A stretch of 64,000 nt of DNA from Dimorphilus gyrociliatus (taxonomy: Eukaryota > Annelida > Polychaeta > Dinophilidae). The DNA lies in assembly GCA_904063045.1 (NCBI GenBank), contig CAJFCJ010000002.1, positions 4,211,891-4,275,890 of the forward strand, in the 5' to 3' direction. Both the position numbers and the translations under genes were made by a program. Position 1 is the stretch's first letter. Each line of letters begins with the position of its first letter. Under the pieces are notes generated by a model, which worked only from the letters and a program-made list of their open reading frames with translations, was not told the origin of the DNA and did no database searches. This document shows, in pieces, positions 1-13,133 of this stretch.

Positions 1-3000
1 TACTAGTTGACTCTTTTGCTCAGGTGACATTCTTGCGAAAACAGCTCCTCTAGTAATAATTCGAGATAACAATTCAGAATAATTTTCTCGTAATATTGCG
101 TAAGTTTTCCCTGATAGGGCGAATAAATATTTTCTATCGGAACATTTTGCCTCTTCAAGATGGTAAAAAGGTTCCATATCTGATTCAAATATTGAACTAC
201 CATCTTCGGACTCTTCGTTGCTTACGTTTTCGTGGAATTTATAAGTTAAATTTGGCGGATTTAATTGGCCATTTACAATAATAACTGGTCGTTTTCCCGG
301 TGCGATACCACATTGTCTTGCAACACTTAAAGCTGTTAAAATATTATCACCTGAATAGGAAAATAACTTGTAAGTATTGAATAATAATTAAAATTCTATA
401 TTTACCTGTAACCATAACAGTTTTAATATCAGCCTTATTAAGTTTTGTAATAACAGGTGTAGTTTGAGGCTTAAGTCTATTTTCCATTATTAATAGACCC
501 AGAAACTTCATACCGTATTCCAATTTTTCCCTAGACATCTTTTGAACATGATGCCAAGTTACCTTTTTATCTAATGCTTTCCAAGCTATCGCTAGAACTC
601 GAAAACCTTTCTTTGTATATTGTTGTAAACGTGCCTGGAAATCCTCGGGAACTAAAAAAAAATATTTCCTATTAGCAAGTCCACATTTTGATTTAAAAAA
701 GAGTAGCGTTTCATTAAATCCTACCAGTTGCTGGATCACATAGAGAAGCGATTTTTTCCGGTGCTCCTTTACAATACAAGTCCATATGACTAGCTCGTAA
801 AGTTCTTGTAACTACCGACATCCTCTGGAGAGATGACGAAAAGGCGAATTGTTTTATAATTCCAACTTCAAATGGTAGCTGAAGAAAGATTTAAAATGGC
901 GATTCAATAATAATAAAAAATTGAATTTCTTTATTTGTTAAACTAATAACTGGTAGAAAAAGAAAGGATAAGTAGGTAAAGAACCACAACCACTTACATT
1001 AAAGTCTAGAAAATTAAATTCATTAAGGTTAAGGTGCGGCGAGTCAAGTCTCTGTAGAAAAATATACTATTATCGCTCGATAAACTTGGGACTTTTTAAT
1101 TGATACAATAGTCTATAAGCGCGAAGTAAATCAGACTATTCACTGAAACATAGCTAGTTTCGAGAAAATCATATTTTTCTGCGAACATACAGTTTTTAGC
1201 ACAACTAAGATGTAGCAAGCACGAAGCATCCAATGGTGAAATATTCCCAAAAGATTAATACTCCATTTTCTTATCTATAATACTTTGACTACTGCTGAAT
1301 AATAACAATACAAATGTAATAAAGGGAAAGTAAGCCTCTATAGGATTAGAAGATACATGATGTCACTGGACTATTACAAATATACAATATTCATATTGGA
1401 TTGAATAGCAATATAAATAGTATAGCATATAGATTAAATTCCCACAGAGTTCCACTAAAAATGCTAGCAAACAATTAGAAAAAATATTATATACTTTTGC
1501 TTGTGCTTCGTAATAAACATCACGAGATGTTGGCCTAACTACAGTTGGAGCAAGAGTTTCAAACTTTGATGAATCAGCTCCTGCTTCTTCAAGAACCTGT
1601 TGAAGCAATTTCGTTAACATCTTAAAAGCACAATACATAAAGTAAATATAAAATTACCCAATTAGTAGAATTAAACATGTTTAAATCAAGTGGATCTCCA
1701 GTTAATTTACCATCAATAATGGTAAGGGAATGGCAAGTAGCCATGGCTATTACAAAAGGTCCTAGAGAAGGTAAATCAGTTGGCTGCATAACGGACAGGG
1801 CAAGGCATTTTCCCTGTAGTGGAAGTACACCAAACAAGTCAAGACCATCTTCGGTTAATGTACCAGTCTAATAAAAAAGAATATAAATAAACCTATGAAC
1901 AGGGAAATGAAATTTACTAAGTTAATTACTTTATCAAAGCATATTAATTTCAATTTTCCGCAGATATTAATTCTTGCTGGACTAATGCAAAATATATTTT
2001 GTTTTTTTAATCTGGATTGTGAATAAATAGTTCCGATAGTCATAGCGGCTGGTAAACCAGGTGGAACAACAATTGTCACAATATCTAGAGCTCTAATTAC
2101 AACCTTGCCGTACTTAACTTTTAAGTATATCTGAAGATAATAAACTTAAGCATTTTCATAACGAATAATTGTGCGGTAAATAATAATCACCAAATTCCAA
2201 ATGCTATAGGCCATTCCTATGACAGCCAGACAGCCTAACGCCCCAATAAATTTCATACTATCTTGATAGAACTTAAATCCAACAGGTTTTGGAAATAGAA
2301 TAGAACAGATAAGTTCTCCCTTCGCTGTCGAAAAGCCTATTAGAGGAAAAATTATATTTAGAGAACTCTTATATTTCATTAGAAATATTCTTTCTAGCCT
2401 GTCCTTACGACAACAGCTTTTACTGTGCCTTCACCGTAAAACCTCGTTTGGATCACTGTCGTACCTAAATATGAAATATTATCGCCCTTAATTATTCTCC
2501 TATGATCAAAATATTCTTTTACCAGCAAAAAGAGTGTGCAACTTGTGATTTTCCGGAGAATATTGCTCGTTTCCCTCTGACGGCGTTAAGGAAGTTTTCG
2601 TGACGGGAACAGATTCACCGGTTAGCATACTTTCGTTAACTATTGCGTTACCAGTTAAAAGAACAGCATCACATGTCATAACTAATCCTTTCCTTGGTAG
2701 AATTATAACATCACCGGGTACTAGGGTGGTTACATCAACAGTTGCTTTATGACCTTCATCATTAAGAATTTCTATGAAGAATCCTTCAGAACTACCAACC
2801 ATATCTCGCAATGTTTCACTTTGCTAGATTACGTAATGTTAAATAAACGATATTAATCAATCAACTCATTAAAGGTAAACTTTAAATTTACCTTTCTTGT
2901 TTCATAAAGGGATATCCCAATGGATATTAAAGACATAAGGCATATGCATGACGCATAATAATAATATTCATCAGCCATCCATAAAGAAATGGAAAATATT

Positions 3001-4357
3001 TGAAAAATATAGAATGGATTCAAAACTTCTTCAATAAAAAGCTTAAAATAACTTTTAACATCTATTTTTATTCTATTTTCTCCAAAAACTCTTAATCTAT
3101 AAGAATAGAAAAATGTCTAGAATAAATGAATTAATATAGTATTTATAATAAATCACTTGTCTCTTCTATGATCATCGGACAAACCATTACAATTATCGTG
3201 GATGTAGGCACAAGTATAACCTTCGTCTAGGCCTCTGGATGAAATTAAATTATTAAGTTAATATAGTCAAAATAACATATATAAATAATTGAAATATATA
3301 CTTTAATTCGGTAAAATAATTAGATTCTTCGTCCCAATAGTAACGGGTGTGTTTATGATCAAAGTATCTTAAAATTTGATCCTAAAGAAGAAAATATAGT
3401 AAACGTTTGTTTGCTATTTATAGCAAACAAATAATGTAAAGTTTTACTAACTTTAGGTTCAGTGTTCGAAGAGAAGTTCTTACTAAAACATATTAATACA
3501 AATAAGGATCATAAATAGCATGACATATCGAAATGTATCATTAACTTACACTCCATAATCGATAAATTGAAATTGGACTTTTTCTACAAAACTAGTTCGG
3601 TAATTGTTAGTGATAATGACTACTTCCGCTGAAGTTAGACAACATCTGGCCATTTTTAACTTGACTTTTAAATTTGGTTTCCAATAGAAAATTAAATATA
3701 AAATTCCAAGAGAAAGGCAAATGCATATCCAATATAGAATTGAACGACTCGTCGATGACTTAAATCCTTCCAGTTTCTATTAGTTAAACCAATTTTTAAA
3801 CTAATATTAAAATTCAAAAGTCAGTAGAAAGAGTATTTACCATTTCATCATCAATATCATCATTTATATAAGATTCAGGAACTCCTCCTTGGTCAATAAT
3901 GGAATACTGAACTTCACCTGATGTTACCAAAAGAATAGTAGAATAAAAATTTTATTGATTTATATTATACTAAAATTTTGATTTGAATTGAATTCTAAAT
4001 GAAACAGTTGCAAAATAGTAGACTGGTATTGAGCAATCAATTTAAAAATTGTTTTAACAATTACTCTCATCATGTGGTGAAACCAATACATTTATTTTAT
4101 TTTTAAAACTGTGGTTTGATTCTTATTGAAATTTGCAATGGAAAAATGTCTGTATTTTTCCGAGAAGGAAATGTTCTGTTAGATATTAAAGATACATTTC
4201 ATCTATTCACGCAATTGTTAAAAACACAACAACGAATTTAAAAAACTACACGAAAAGAAGGGAAAAAAGCGATCACTTTACTAGGCAGGCCGATAAGACA
4301 ATATTTAAGGTAGAAAGATTATAACTTTTAAAAAAACTTACCTTGAACGATTGCCAT
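1..4357 (-). CDS. P5B-type P-type ATPase (ATP13A2/ATP13A3 family), 3' part outside window
   Basis: Membrane pump of the P5B ATPase family; characterised members export polyamines or cations from late endosomes and lysosomes. Exons, in coding order on the minus strand: 4342-4357, 3841-3917, 3550-3776, 3452-3482, 3302-3381, 3157-3234, 2892-3096, 2523-2823, 2399-2464, 2191-2336, 1930-2130, 1658-1867, 1495-1596, 725-878, 406-651 and 1-350. These give 830 codons with all phases matching. The start is MAIVQ at 4357. Visible landmarks are the actuator loop LTGES (TGES at residues 306-309), the M4 signature PPGLPAAM (432-439), the phosphorylation motif ICFDKTGTLTE with Asp475, the nucleotide-domain motif KGAPE, and FARMSPEQK at the window edge. 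Family members are about 1,200 residues long, so the hinge GDGxND motif and the last membrane helices are missing here. Oddities: the family normally has PPALP, not PPGLP, and the intron at 2337-2398 appears to use a GC donor. Confidence 0.93.
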
Positions 4358-5208
4358 TTCGAGGCCAGAGTCAAAACCATAGGTAATATATTGAATTTTA
4401 AGTCATGATAAACCAAAACAATAATCCATTGTCCTGTACGTGGAGCTGGAGTATTAAGGAACGCCATCTGTTATATAAAATAATTTCTACTTGAAGAATC
4501 TTCAAAACGAAACTACCAATTCTATAGCAAGAAAATTGATATTAACCATTTTAATTATAGTAGGAATTTAAGCAGATTTTCAACATCTATTTAAAAAGCA
4601 CTTGAAATTCATTCAACATGACTTATTTTGTCAACAGATTGTAGATTTGCGAATGTTTTTTCATGTTTACAAACACGAAAACAAGATTCAAAAGTTCATA
4701 AAATAAGTATTTTCTTCGATAAAAGGGGAAAAACAACAATGTTTTTTATCTCATTTATTTCAATGGAATTATACTCAAAAATACATCTATCTGGCTAACA
4801 TTTTAGCGATAAAAGAAAGAGAAACGACCGAATGTTCGAGTTAATGATTTGCGTTATTTAAAGAAAACAACAAATTGTATGCTTTTTTCGGTATGGAAAT
4901 GTATTAATACGTTAAAAAATTGTCTAAATTTTCAAATACTATTTTTGAAACTACGTTTTCTTCTGGTTAAAATTACAAGAAATACTTTAAAACTGCAAAG
5001 TTGGCAAGGAGGGAAATAGGAAGTATGAGATGAGGGAAGGAAGAAGGAAAGATATTGAGATTAGGTACTTAAGTCAATAGTGATCGTTAGTTATTGATAA
5101 ATCTTTTGCTTCTAATATAGTTCCTTCATTTGTTTAAACTTTTTCTTTTTTAGGCTATTCACACTCATATATATATATTTGCACTTGTATATATGTACAT
5201 ATATAGAG
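4358..5208. other. Intergenic, AT-rich
   Basis: 5' flank of the P5B ATPase gene and 3' flank of the E2-like gene. No conserved coding exon is seen. An open frame over 4273-4467 (MAFLNTPAPRT...) overlaps the true first exon in another frame and is not credible. The only notable short site is AGATGGCG on the minus strand at 4462-4469. A short TA run lies at 5169-5207, just after the E2-like stop codon. Confidence 0.6.
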
Positions 5209-6399
5209 CTAATGCCTTGAAAAAGTTCTAGATAACCTTCTAAATGATCTTGAGAAAAATCTTCCTACTCTAACTAGAGCCGGTGTCTTAGCTCCTTTGA
5301 AGGATTTCGAAGGTGCTATGGTTTCACATTGACCTTCCTCAGTATGATTTTTAACATCTTCGCAATCTTTAAAATCATCGGTTAGATCCAAATATGACAC
5401 ATCACTAAAATCAGATTCGTGGAGAGAACAAATAGAGTTATAGTCAGTATCTGAGGTAACAGATCTTTCGTCACTACAAAAACTTTCACTACCGTCTAAT
5501 GCAGGATTATGTGCTTGCCATTGAGTCCATAAAAGTCTCCTTTCATCGTATATTTCTTGAAAAACACTAAAATCACCTCCTTTCAATCTTTCGATAAATT
5601 TGTGAAAACTACTTCCATCTAAGTTGATAATATCGAAATTACCCCAAGATGGATCATTCATATTAGGTTCTCGAAGAAGGAATATAAGACCTTGTACAAC
5701 GGCTTCAAAATTTTGTGATCCCAAGTTCCAAAAATCCAGTAAATTTAAACATATTTCTCCATCGGGAGGGCTAATATTTGGATGAAAAATAGGTGTTTCA
5801 CAATATAGCTCTGGTGGACATTCGGGATAATTGGCGAGGTCGGAAAGCTGTAATAAGTTGAAAAACTTTTAATTATTAATCAAAGAGATTTATAATAACT
5901 AATCCTTATACGAGATATAGATGGATATGGTATAAATATACAGTATATACAATATATATATACTGTATATACTAATGTATATATATATATATATATATAT
6001 TTACATCTATAGTTACAAATACAGTGCGATACACACGTATGCTTTATTAATATAAATAAGAATACTGTTATATAACCTATTGATTCAATTGAAAAGTAAT
6101 TAAGAAATTTTGAAGAACAAGCAAAGAATATTATATCAGATATAACCATACATCTCTCTTACACTCCATATATCTATCTATTAGTCTCTCTATCTCTCTG
6201 TATCTCTTCATCTACCTATTCATTCATCTTTTTGTATCTTTATTAACAGGATTCTTCAGGGGTTTTTCCGTTACATAATCTCTCATGAAAATTCTTCTGA
6301 GTAAAAATAGAGTTTTAATTCTAATTAAATTCATTTTCATCTGAAATGAATTATTCATTACCTCTTTTTATAAACACAATAAGAATATATATATAAATT

Positions 6400-6488
<89 letters not shown>

Positions 6489-6796
6489 AAAAGTAGAGAT
6501 TTGGATTATAACCAATTGAATTGCTTTGCAATATGATAATATTTAAATACTGTTTGTGTTATTTATGATGAATAGTGAATTAATTATTTAGATAAATACT
6601 TAAATGGTAGAAAAACTTGTTTTACCCTAAAAACATTTGCTATTCCTTCATACGGGCCGTCTTTCATCACAATTTTCAACTTGATAAACTTAAAATTCTC
6701 GTCGTACGAATGTATTTCAGCTTGACCATCAGATATATATTCCAGGTTTCGTTGTAATTTAAAAAAATCTCTTGGCAGACGTCCTGCACCAGCCAT
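5209..6796 (-). CDS. E2 ubiquitin-conjugating (UBC-fold) protein with long C-terminal extension
   Basis: Two exons, 6626-6796 and 5209-5847, encode 269 residues (57 codons, then 212 plus stop; phase-0 junction at VFR|LSD). The first ~150 residues follow the UBC fold: YEGIANVFRLSDLANYP, then IFHPNIS (the HPN motif), then GEICLNLLDFW with a candidate catalytic Cys at about residue 90, then VVQGLIFLLREPNMNDPSW. The GEICLNLL..W and EPN spacing resembles UBE2M/UBE2F-like E2s, but I cannot assign a subfamily. After the UBC core comes a ~110-residue extension that is acidic and serine-rich (SDERSVTSDTDYNSICSLHESD) and ends in a basic RRLSRTFSRH. Typical single-domain E2s stop near 150-180 residues. 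The 778-bp intron is unusually long for this locus and holds TA repeats. Function beyond E2-like conjugation is unknown. Confidence 0.72.
5936..6001. repeat. TA-rich array with inverted TATACAGTAT units
   Basis: Lies in the intron of the E2-like gene. A TATACAGTAT unit at 5937-5946 faces its reverse complement at 5960-5969 across a TA-rich spacer, followed by (TA)n to about 6001. It could fold as a hairpin. Confidence 0.8.
6407..6481. repeat. Compound (TA)n(GA)n microsatellite
   Basis: A long TA dinucleotide run, briefly interrupted, passes directly into a GA run ending at about 6481. It lies in the intron of the E2-like gene, about 145 bp 3' (on the plus strand) to the last base before the small first exon's donor side. 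Confidence 0.9.
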
Positions 6797-9700
6797 GCTT
6801 TAAAATTTTCCTATTTAAATAAAGAATATGTATTAGTCATTAAATCTTGACAAAATACAGCCTTAGAAAAATTTCAAGTTGTAAATGGGCTCCTAAGCTT
6901 CCAAATGAGATTGTTTATCATATTATATATACATATTATAAAACAATCAAGCTTGCACACTTACAAGTACTCAGCAAAATATACGTAGTTATTTATCTAT
7001 CAGCAATACTTGTAATTATGGCGTAACAGTGAAGGGGTGAGTCATAAATGAATTCTCCTTTGTTGTATCATGTGACCTAAGAGGTCTATTCCTGTTGATT
7101 TTCTTCTGCTATACGACAAAGAATATTGGTTCATATTATATATTGGAAAGTAGTTATTATAAAGATAGAAAGCTACTTTTCTTCCTGTTCTCTACAAAGG
7201 CAAACTAAAAAATATATTTTCAAAGAACATGTTGTTCTTTAAATTACCAATTGATCCTTTTGTGACTTATAGACCACTCTTATTTCTAATCGTAAAATAA
7301 ACGTTAGCGATCAAAACAAATCAATTTTATAATAAACTAAAATAGCCAGGTGGTACTATTGATATTGCTAAGGCTTTTCCTCTATATTATATAATTTAAT
7401 AATAAAACTTTACTACTTGCTAATTCTTTCTTATGTATTATTAATATCACTTATAGTTTGTCTCGTTAGTAAATGATAAAATTTAAATAAAAGCAAAATT
7501 GATCAATTTTTTTCCCTTCTTTCTTCTTTCGTTTGTTTTCTTTTCTTTTTATTAATAATACATGTTTTATTTCAATTTTGAAACAATTAAATACATTTCA
7601 AGCTTTTCTTTCCTTTGTATTTTTTCCCCTCCATTCGATTATGGAGAAAAAAATCACCTCTTCACTTAACAAAAAGGGAACAGTAATAGTTTAGTAGTTT
7701 TTCTCTTTCTCTCTCACCTTGGTAACAAATTCAAAAATCAATTGAATACAAAAATAGATCATTGATTTAGATTTTGCTTTTGTTTCTTGGCTTTTTTCCC
7801 CTTCCTTTCCTCTCTTTCTCTCCACGATGTTTTATTATGGGTTCTTTGCGCTTAATTTTTCTTACTCCTTATTAATAGAAGAGGAGCTTTCCTTAATTTA
7901 ATTGGTTATCATTAAAACCTGTTGACAGTTTGCTTCTTTATATTTAGAATAGGAGTTGTTCATTCCCATAATTATCACGACTGCTAACTTTGCATTTTCA
8001 ACTTATACATCAATACTTTGTAATTAAGTAAATGTAAATGGGCTTTTAATAAAAGTTTGAAATGTTATAACAAATGCTTGTTAACGAATAAATGTAGCAA
8101 ACCCCAAAGATGGCGTTGAAAAGCTGATTCTAATAATTGAGAAACACCAGTAAATTTTTTTACCACGAATACTTCCTTCAAATGGTCTGTTTAAAATAAA
8201 TAATCATATATTAGAAGATGCTTGTAGTTTGACCTTTAAAGATGAAATAAAAAACGTAAAGTCTTCCCTTCTAATATTTCTGATTTCTAAGAAATAAAGT
8301 AATTTTAAAATACTTACACATAGTTTCTCTCTCTCTCTCTCTCTCTCTCGCTCTCTCTGAAATTTTCACTTAATAATCCGGGTGTGTAAAAATATATATG
8401 ACCTATTTTCATTTGGTAAAAAAACTGTTGTTTTATTTAACTAATGAATACAATTTTCCTTGTTTTCATTTAGAGACAGATAGAAGCTCTAAAAACAAAG
8501 CAACAACAACAAAGCCTTATATCTTCTAACAAATGATAATTACACCACCAGATTTCTGTCTGTACGAGATTTAAACTTATTAACGTTTTCTTAATTAAAA
8601 ATTTAAGGTGAGAGAGTGCTTTACTTCTAATAGCTGAGCCAAGTATCCCCTATTTATTGGAGAATAAGAGGGTCAGCTTGTCGTCATAATTGGATTTTAA
8701 GTGTAGAATTGAAAATGCTCTATCGACAAAAAGACATGTTTTGGAATTTGTATAATAGAAAACTGTTCTTTAAGTAAGATTTTCAGTTTATCAACTCTTT
8801 CAAACTTCTAAATCCAAGGCATTGACTGGATAGGCAACAGCTTGAGATACGTTCGACATTTGTATTGTGATACTATAGCTAGAAGAAAAAAAAGGTGAAC
8901 CTCATCTGCTACTTTACATATTTCTTGGAAATTTGTCACAATTGTAGAAACTGCTCCAATTTTCTCATTCTCTCTTAAAATGGAAATAATAAGTATAACT
9001 CTGTAAACCTAAAAAGTAACTCAATATTATTTATCCAATTTACTTCTAGATTTTTTTAAGCGCATGAAATATTCATTTACTCTGCAATCTGAAATTCAAG
9101 GAAAGATTATTCTTTTTTTAGATGTTTTTGTCCAATTTCTAGTTAAAATTTAAGCCTAGAAATTAAAAATTTTAACTCTACTCTATTAAAAGTTCTTTAA
9201 AATTTCTAAAACAAAGATGACTAGTATTTAAAAAACATTAAAAAAACTGTCCAGTCACATGTGTGCCGTTTAAAGCCCAAAATAAAATAATTTATTAAAA
9301 ATACAAACAATATATAAACAGATACGAATGTTCAATAAACTCATATCTATTAATTTATTCGTAGTAAGCAATAATTTATTTATTATGCTATTTAAAAAAA
9401 TTAATCATATGCCTTTATGTTTATATTTTTTCTTTTGTTAACCTTTTCTCTCCCGTAAAATAATCTGAAATCTATGACGTCGATAAAAATATCGTAACCA
9501 CCTTCCTCCTAGTTACAAAAGAAAATAACTTTTCTTCATTAATAGATTAAAAATACAAGTATAAAAGCAGATTTTAGTAGTTCTTAAAGTAACGCTTCTT
9601 TCGGTGAGCTCTAATGGAATCTCTATACCGAATAGGTATTTAAAACTGGAAAATTATATTTTTTTTATATTAAAAAATACCTATTAAGTATCTATAATAA

Positions 9701-12700
9701 GTATTTATGTATAAAAACAGTACAAAAATCTTATATAATCATTATATATTAGCTTTTAGAAAGAATACGAAATATTTCAAGTTAAAGAACCTTTAAATGT
9801 TAAAAACTTCGAATGCTCTAGTTGAAATATAACATACCAGAGGAAAAATATTGTTAATGTATACTGTATTTGTATTATATTATAGCAAGCAGTAATTTAT
9901 TATTAGTATACTATATTCAATTTTCTCTAATAATGACTATATTTTAATAATCGGGAGGAGGAGGAAAAACATTCCTTAATGTTCTTAATGGAGGAAAAAC
10001 TTTCTCTAATCTTTCTTTAATAATTCATCATTCATCTTCGTCTTGGAAAAGCTTTATTTCATTATAGTTACTATTCATCTCTTAAACGTAGTTTATGGAT
10101 ATGTATCCGTTTTCATTTAATAAAATGAAATTGAAGTATTATTAAAAAACTTGCCTAGTTTAATATAAATAGGGTAATTTAAATGAAATTAATAGTCAAT
10201 TAGATAGAAAGCAGTCAGACTGACGTTTTAGTATCATTCATTCTAAAAGAAATTATTAATTAACACAAATTTTAAGAAAGTTTGGCATGGTTGAAGCGTT
10301 AATTCGTTGTGATTGTTGTCAAATACTCTATTACTTTATACTGCTGTATATCGATAAATTACAGGTAAGAAGATCAATAGAGTGTTCTAAAGATAAGGAA
10401 AATATCATTCTTTCTTTCTATCTTCCTCTTGTATATAACTATGAAAAGTATAGTATTTAATAATTGAGGAATCTAATATTTAGATTCTTTAACCACTCTA
10501 AATTTTACATTTAATATGATGTTATACATTTTACATGATGAAAAATGATTTTTTTTCTTTTAATAACATAGACATACAACAAGTATACTGGCTACACAAT
10601 ATATCACTCTGTTAAGCAACTAAACTATATGTTATATTTATAAATGGGCAGCTTTATTTTAAAATAGATTTTAGAAAATAATAGTCTATCATAGAATATG
10701 CTTATAAATTGAAATAAATAATCATCATCATCTCTTTTGTGAAAAACACAAAAATAACGATAATCCATGGAATATTACAGAGCATATTTATCATCTATAT
10801 ATATATGCAGTGTATTTATACCATAGTGTTTTTATATAATAGCAAAAAAATGTGTTATAGGATATCGTTAAATAATCTTTCAGATAGTATGATTTCCGAA
10901 ATAAGCACTGATTATCTACAAACTGATATATTATTACCTAATTATTATCTATTGTTGGCCTCGCCATTTTTATCAACTTCAAGTAATATCTGATTCAAAA
11001 TTCTCGCACCTAATTCTTTAATGAAAGAAAGCAGTTTGATTATATTCATATATGCAGTTTATAGATGTATTCAAAGCTTTTCGTCCTATATTAATAGCTT
11101 CGAAAAGACATTAAGTTGACGTTTTTCTTCCCTACCTTTAACTTAATGTATATTTCTTTACTATACATATAAAAAGAAATTGAGTAATATACATTTCATC
11201 TAATTGAATAGGGAGAATTTTCAATTAATCAAGGTGTTTTCAAAAAAAAAAGGAATATGTAAGTTAATTCTCTACTAAGAAATAAGTTAGATATCTCTGT
11301 CGTAAATAGCTGTTTACAAAGTGGAATATGTAGAAAATTCAATATACCGCAGTTTAGGTTTTTATAATGTCTAACTAAAAAAAACTTGATGAATTGGATA
11401 AAAAAATTAATAATTTTTCAAAAACTTTCCATTAAATAATGTACAAATTATGGATTTTAGATAAACTTTATATATTCATTCATCATATTATAAATAGAGT
11501 AGAAAAGATATTAAACTTATACAGTAAAACTACAAATATAAATTCGAAAACTGGAGTTTACCATCAAATGTTAAGAGAGAAAGTCTTTACGCAACAATTA
11601 TCGACATTGAACTTTGTTCTTTTCAACCTTTAAAATATTACACAAGCAAGCTTGATTAATATACAAACACTTATTGGTAAGGCCTAGAGTAAATTTTGCA
11701 TTTATAAGCATTGATCATAGAATGAAAAATAAATGTTATTTTTAAGTTTGTAGGTTTTATTATAGACTATTTTATATGTTTTCATCGTTTATAATGAGCT
11801 AATAGAATGCATTTGTTAGAGGGAGAATACTATACGCACTCACATCACTCTAGACATATAATTATATTAAGAGTGACGTCTTTTATTCCTAGACATCACA
11901 TGTCTTTGAATTTCTTTTGAAACTATAAAGAACTGTTGACATTTTAGTGTGATGTATATATTTGATTAATTAGTTTAGTTATAATTATTATACAGAAAGC
12001 CTTAATTATAATTACGAAACCCTCATATCCTCTTTTTTGTTGGGTTACATAAGTTCATGCCCAGCGTGATATGATGGATATATTAAGCATTTGTACATGA
12101 AAAAAAATGAATTCTTGGTTACTTTAACAATGTCAACGAATGTTGCTATAAAAGCTAAGTTTTACACACAAAAACTTGTGTAATTGGAACGTGGTAGACT
12201 TGAGTGACATAATACATTCATTGATACAAACTGTAATTAACACAATGTCAAAGCCGTTGTTGTTGATTGGCTAATAAAGGATCTAAGGGTAGGCATTAGA
12301 CAATGAAATCTTTGAACATGGACTGATTAATGCAAAACTTGAAGAAATCATTTGGAGATTGTAATAACATTAGGCGTAAATTGGAAATTTCTTTCTGCCT
12401 CTTGGAGATATTAAAGCTCATCCTTTTCATTGAAAATGTATGAACAGGGTATAAAAAAAATATAAAAAAAAAGCCTTGAATATGCCAGCTGACTTTTTTT
12501 TATATTCCACAACACCTGCCTTTAACAGCTACTATAGTAGATAGATGGCGCTGTTATTCATAAATTAAACCTATATTTTACTAGAGAGGGTGTTTGGACA
12601 ATATTAAATATACACCGCTACTACAATTTTTTTGTTTTGACGGAAATTTGTCTATCTATTATGCTATTTCTAAAGGAAAACTAAGAATTTTCTTTTTTTG

Positions 12701-12990
12701 TCCAAGAGTAACCTACATGCACTAAAAACTTGTTCATTGAGCCGGTATTTTTTAACATCTGCTGCACTCATCAATCGTTGCATATCATTATACAATATCT
12801 CGAGACATTTTTTAGTAATCTTGGTAAAATTTAGATGAGTACTAGCTTATACGTGCCAAGTACGCGTGCTCGACCACTAATTAATAAAGGACGACAAAGA
12901 AAGCGTCTTTCTGACCCGACCTTGAACTCCCCTTGTTTACTAACTTGTCCGGAAATATACCGCGAATCGGCCATGTTAAACTCATAAATA
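6797..12990. other. Long intergenic stretch without recognised genes
   Basis: About 6.2 kb of AT-rich DNA between the E2-like gene and the BTG promoter. Open frames here (for example 10739-10993 and 11439-11633) are short, of biased AT composition and resemble no family I know. It holds a (CT)n array at 8326-8358 and two AGATGGCG-type sites (8108, 12543). No tRNA-like cloverleaf or transposon ends were found by eye. Confidence 0.55.
8326..8358. repeat. (CT)n microsatellite
   Basis: A run of CT dinucleotides with a single G interruption near its right end. Confidence 0.95.
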
Positions 12991-13025
12991 TTCATAACCC
13001 TCGAACAAAGAGATAGCAAGCCTGT

Positions 13026-13058
13026 GATTGGGTAGATCCGAAACGAGACCTGACGTCA
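13026..13058 (+). promoter_or_regulatory. BTG promoter: inverted CCAAT box and full CRE
   Basis: GATTGG (an inverted CCAAT) at 13026-13031 is followed 20 bp later by a full palindromic cAMP-response element, TGACGTCA, at 13051-13058. The CRE lies 76 bp before the BTG start codon, and the surrounding ~150 bp is GC-richer than the neighbourhood. BTG1/2 genes are known immediate-early genes, so CREB/ATF input is plausible. That is inference from position and motif. Confidence 0.6.
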
Positions 13059-13133
13059 CGACTACTTGAGCTAATGCGCAGTGAGAATACGGCCACAACA
13101 ACAGCGACCAGTAGTCAGTGAAGTTAACCAACT

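Noticed and set aside
4273-4467. Minus-strand frame beginning MAFLNTPAPRTGQW as the N-terminus of the P5B ATPase
   Set aside because: It shares the splice donor region but is out of phase with the next exon; the overlapping frame MAIVQ joins in phase to GEVQYSIID.
10739-10993. 84-residue plus-strand frame in the 6.8-13 kb gap
   Set aside because: Low-complexity Ile/Tyr/Leu composition from AT-rich DNA, no homology and no supporting splice sites.
12246-12305. Possible mariner-like transposase remnant (VKAVVVDWLIKDLRVGIRQ)
   Set aside because: Only 19 residues resemble a helix-turn-helix segment; no further transposase motifs, terminal repeats or target-site duplication were seen on either side.
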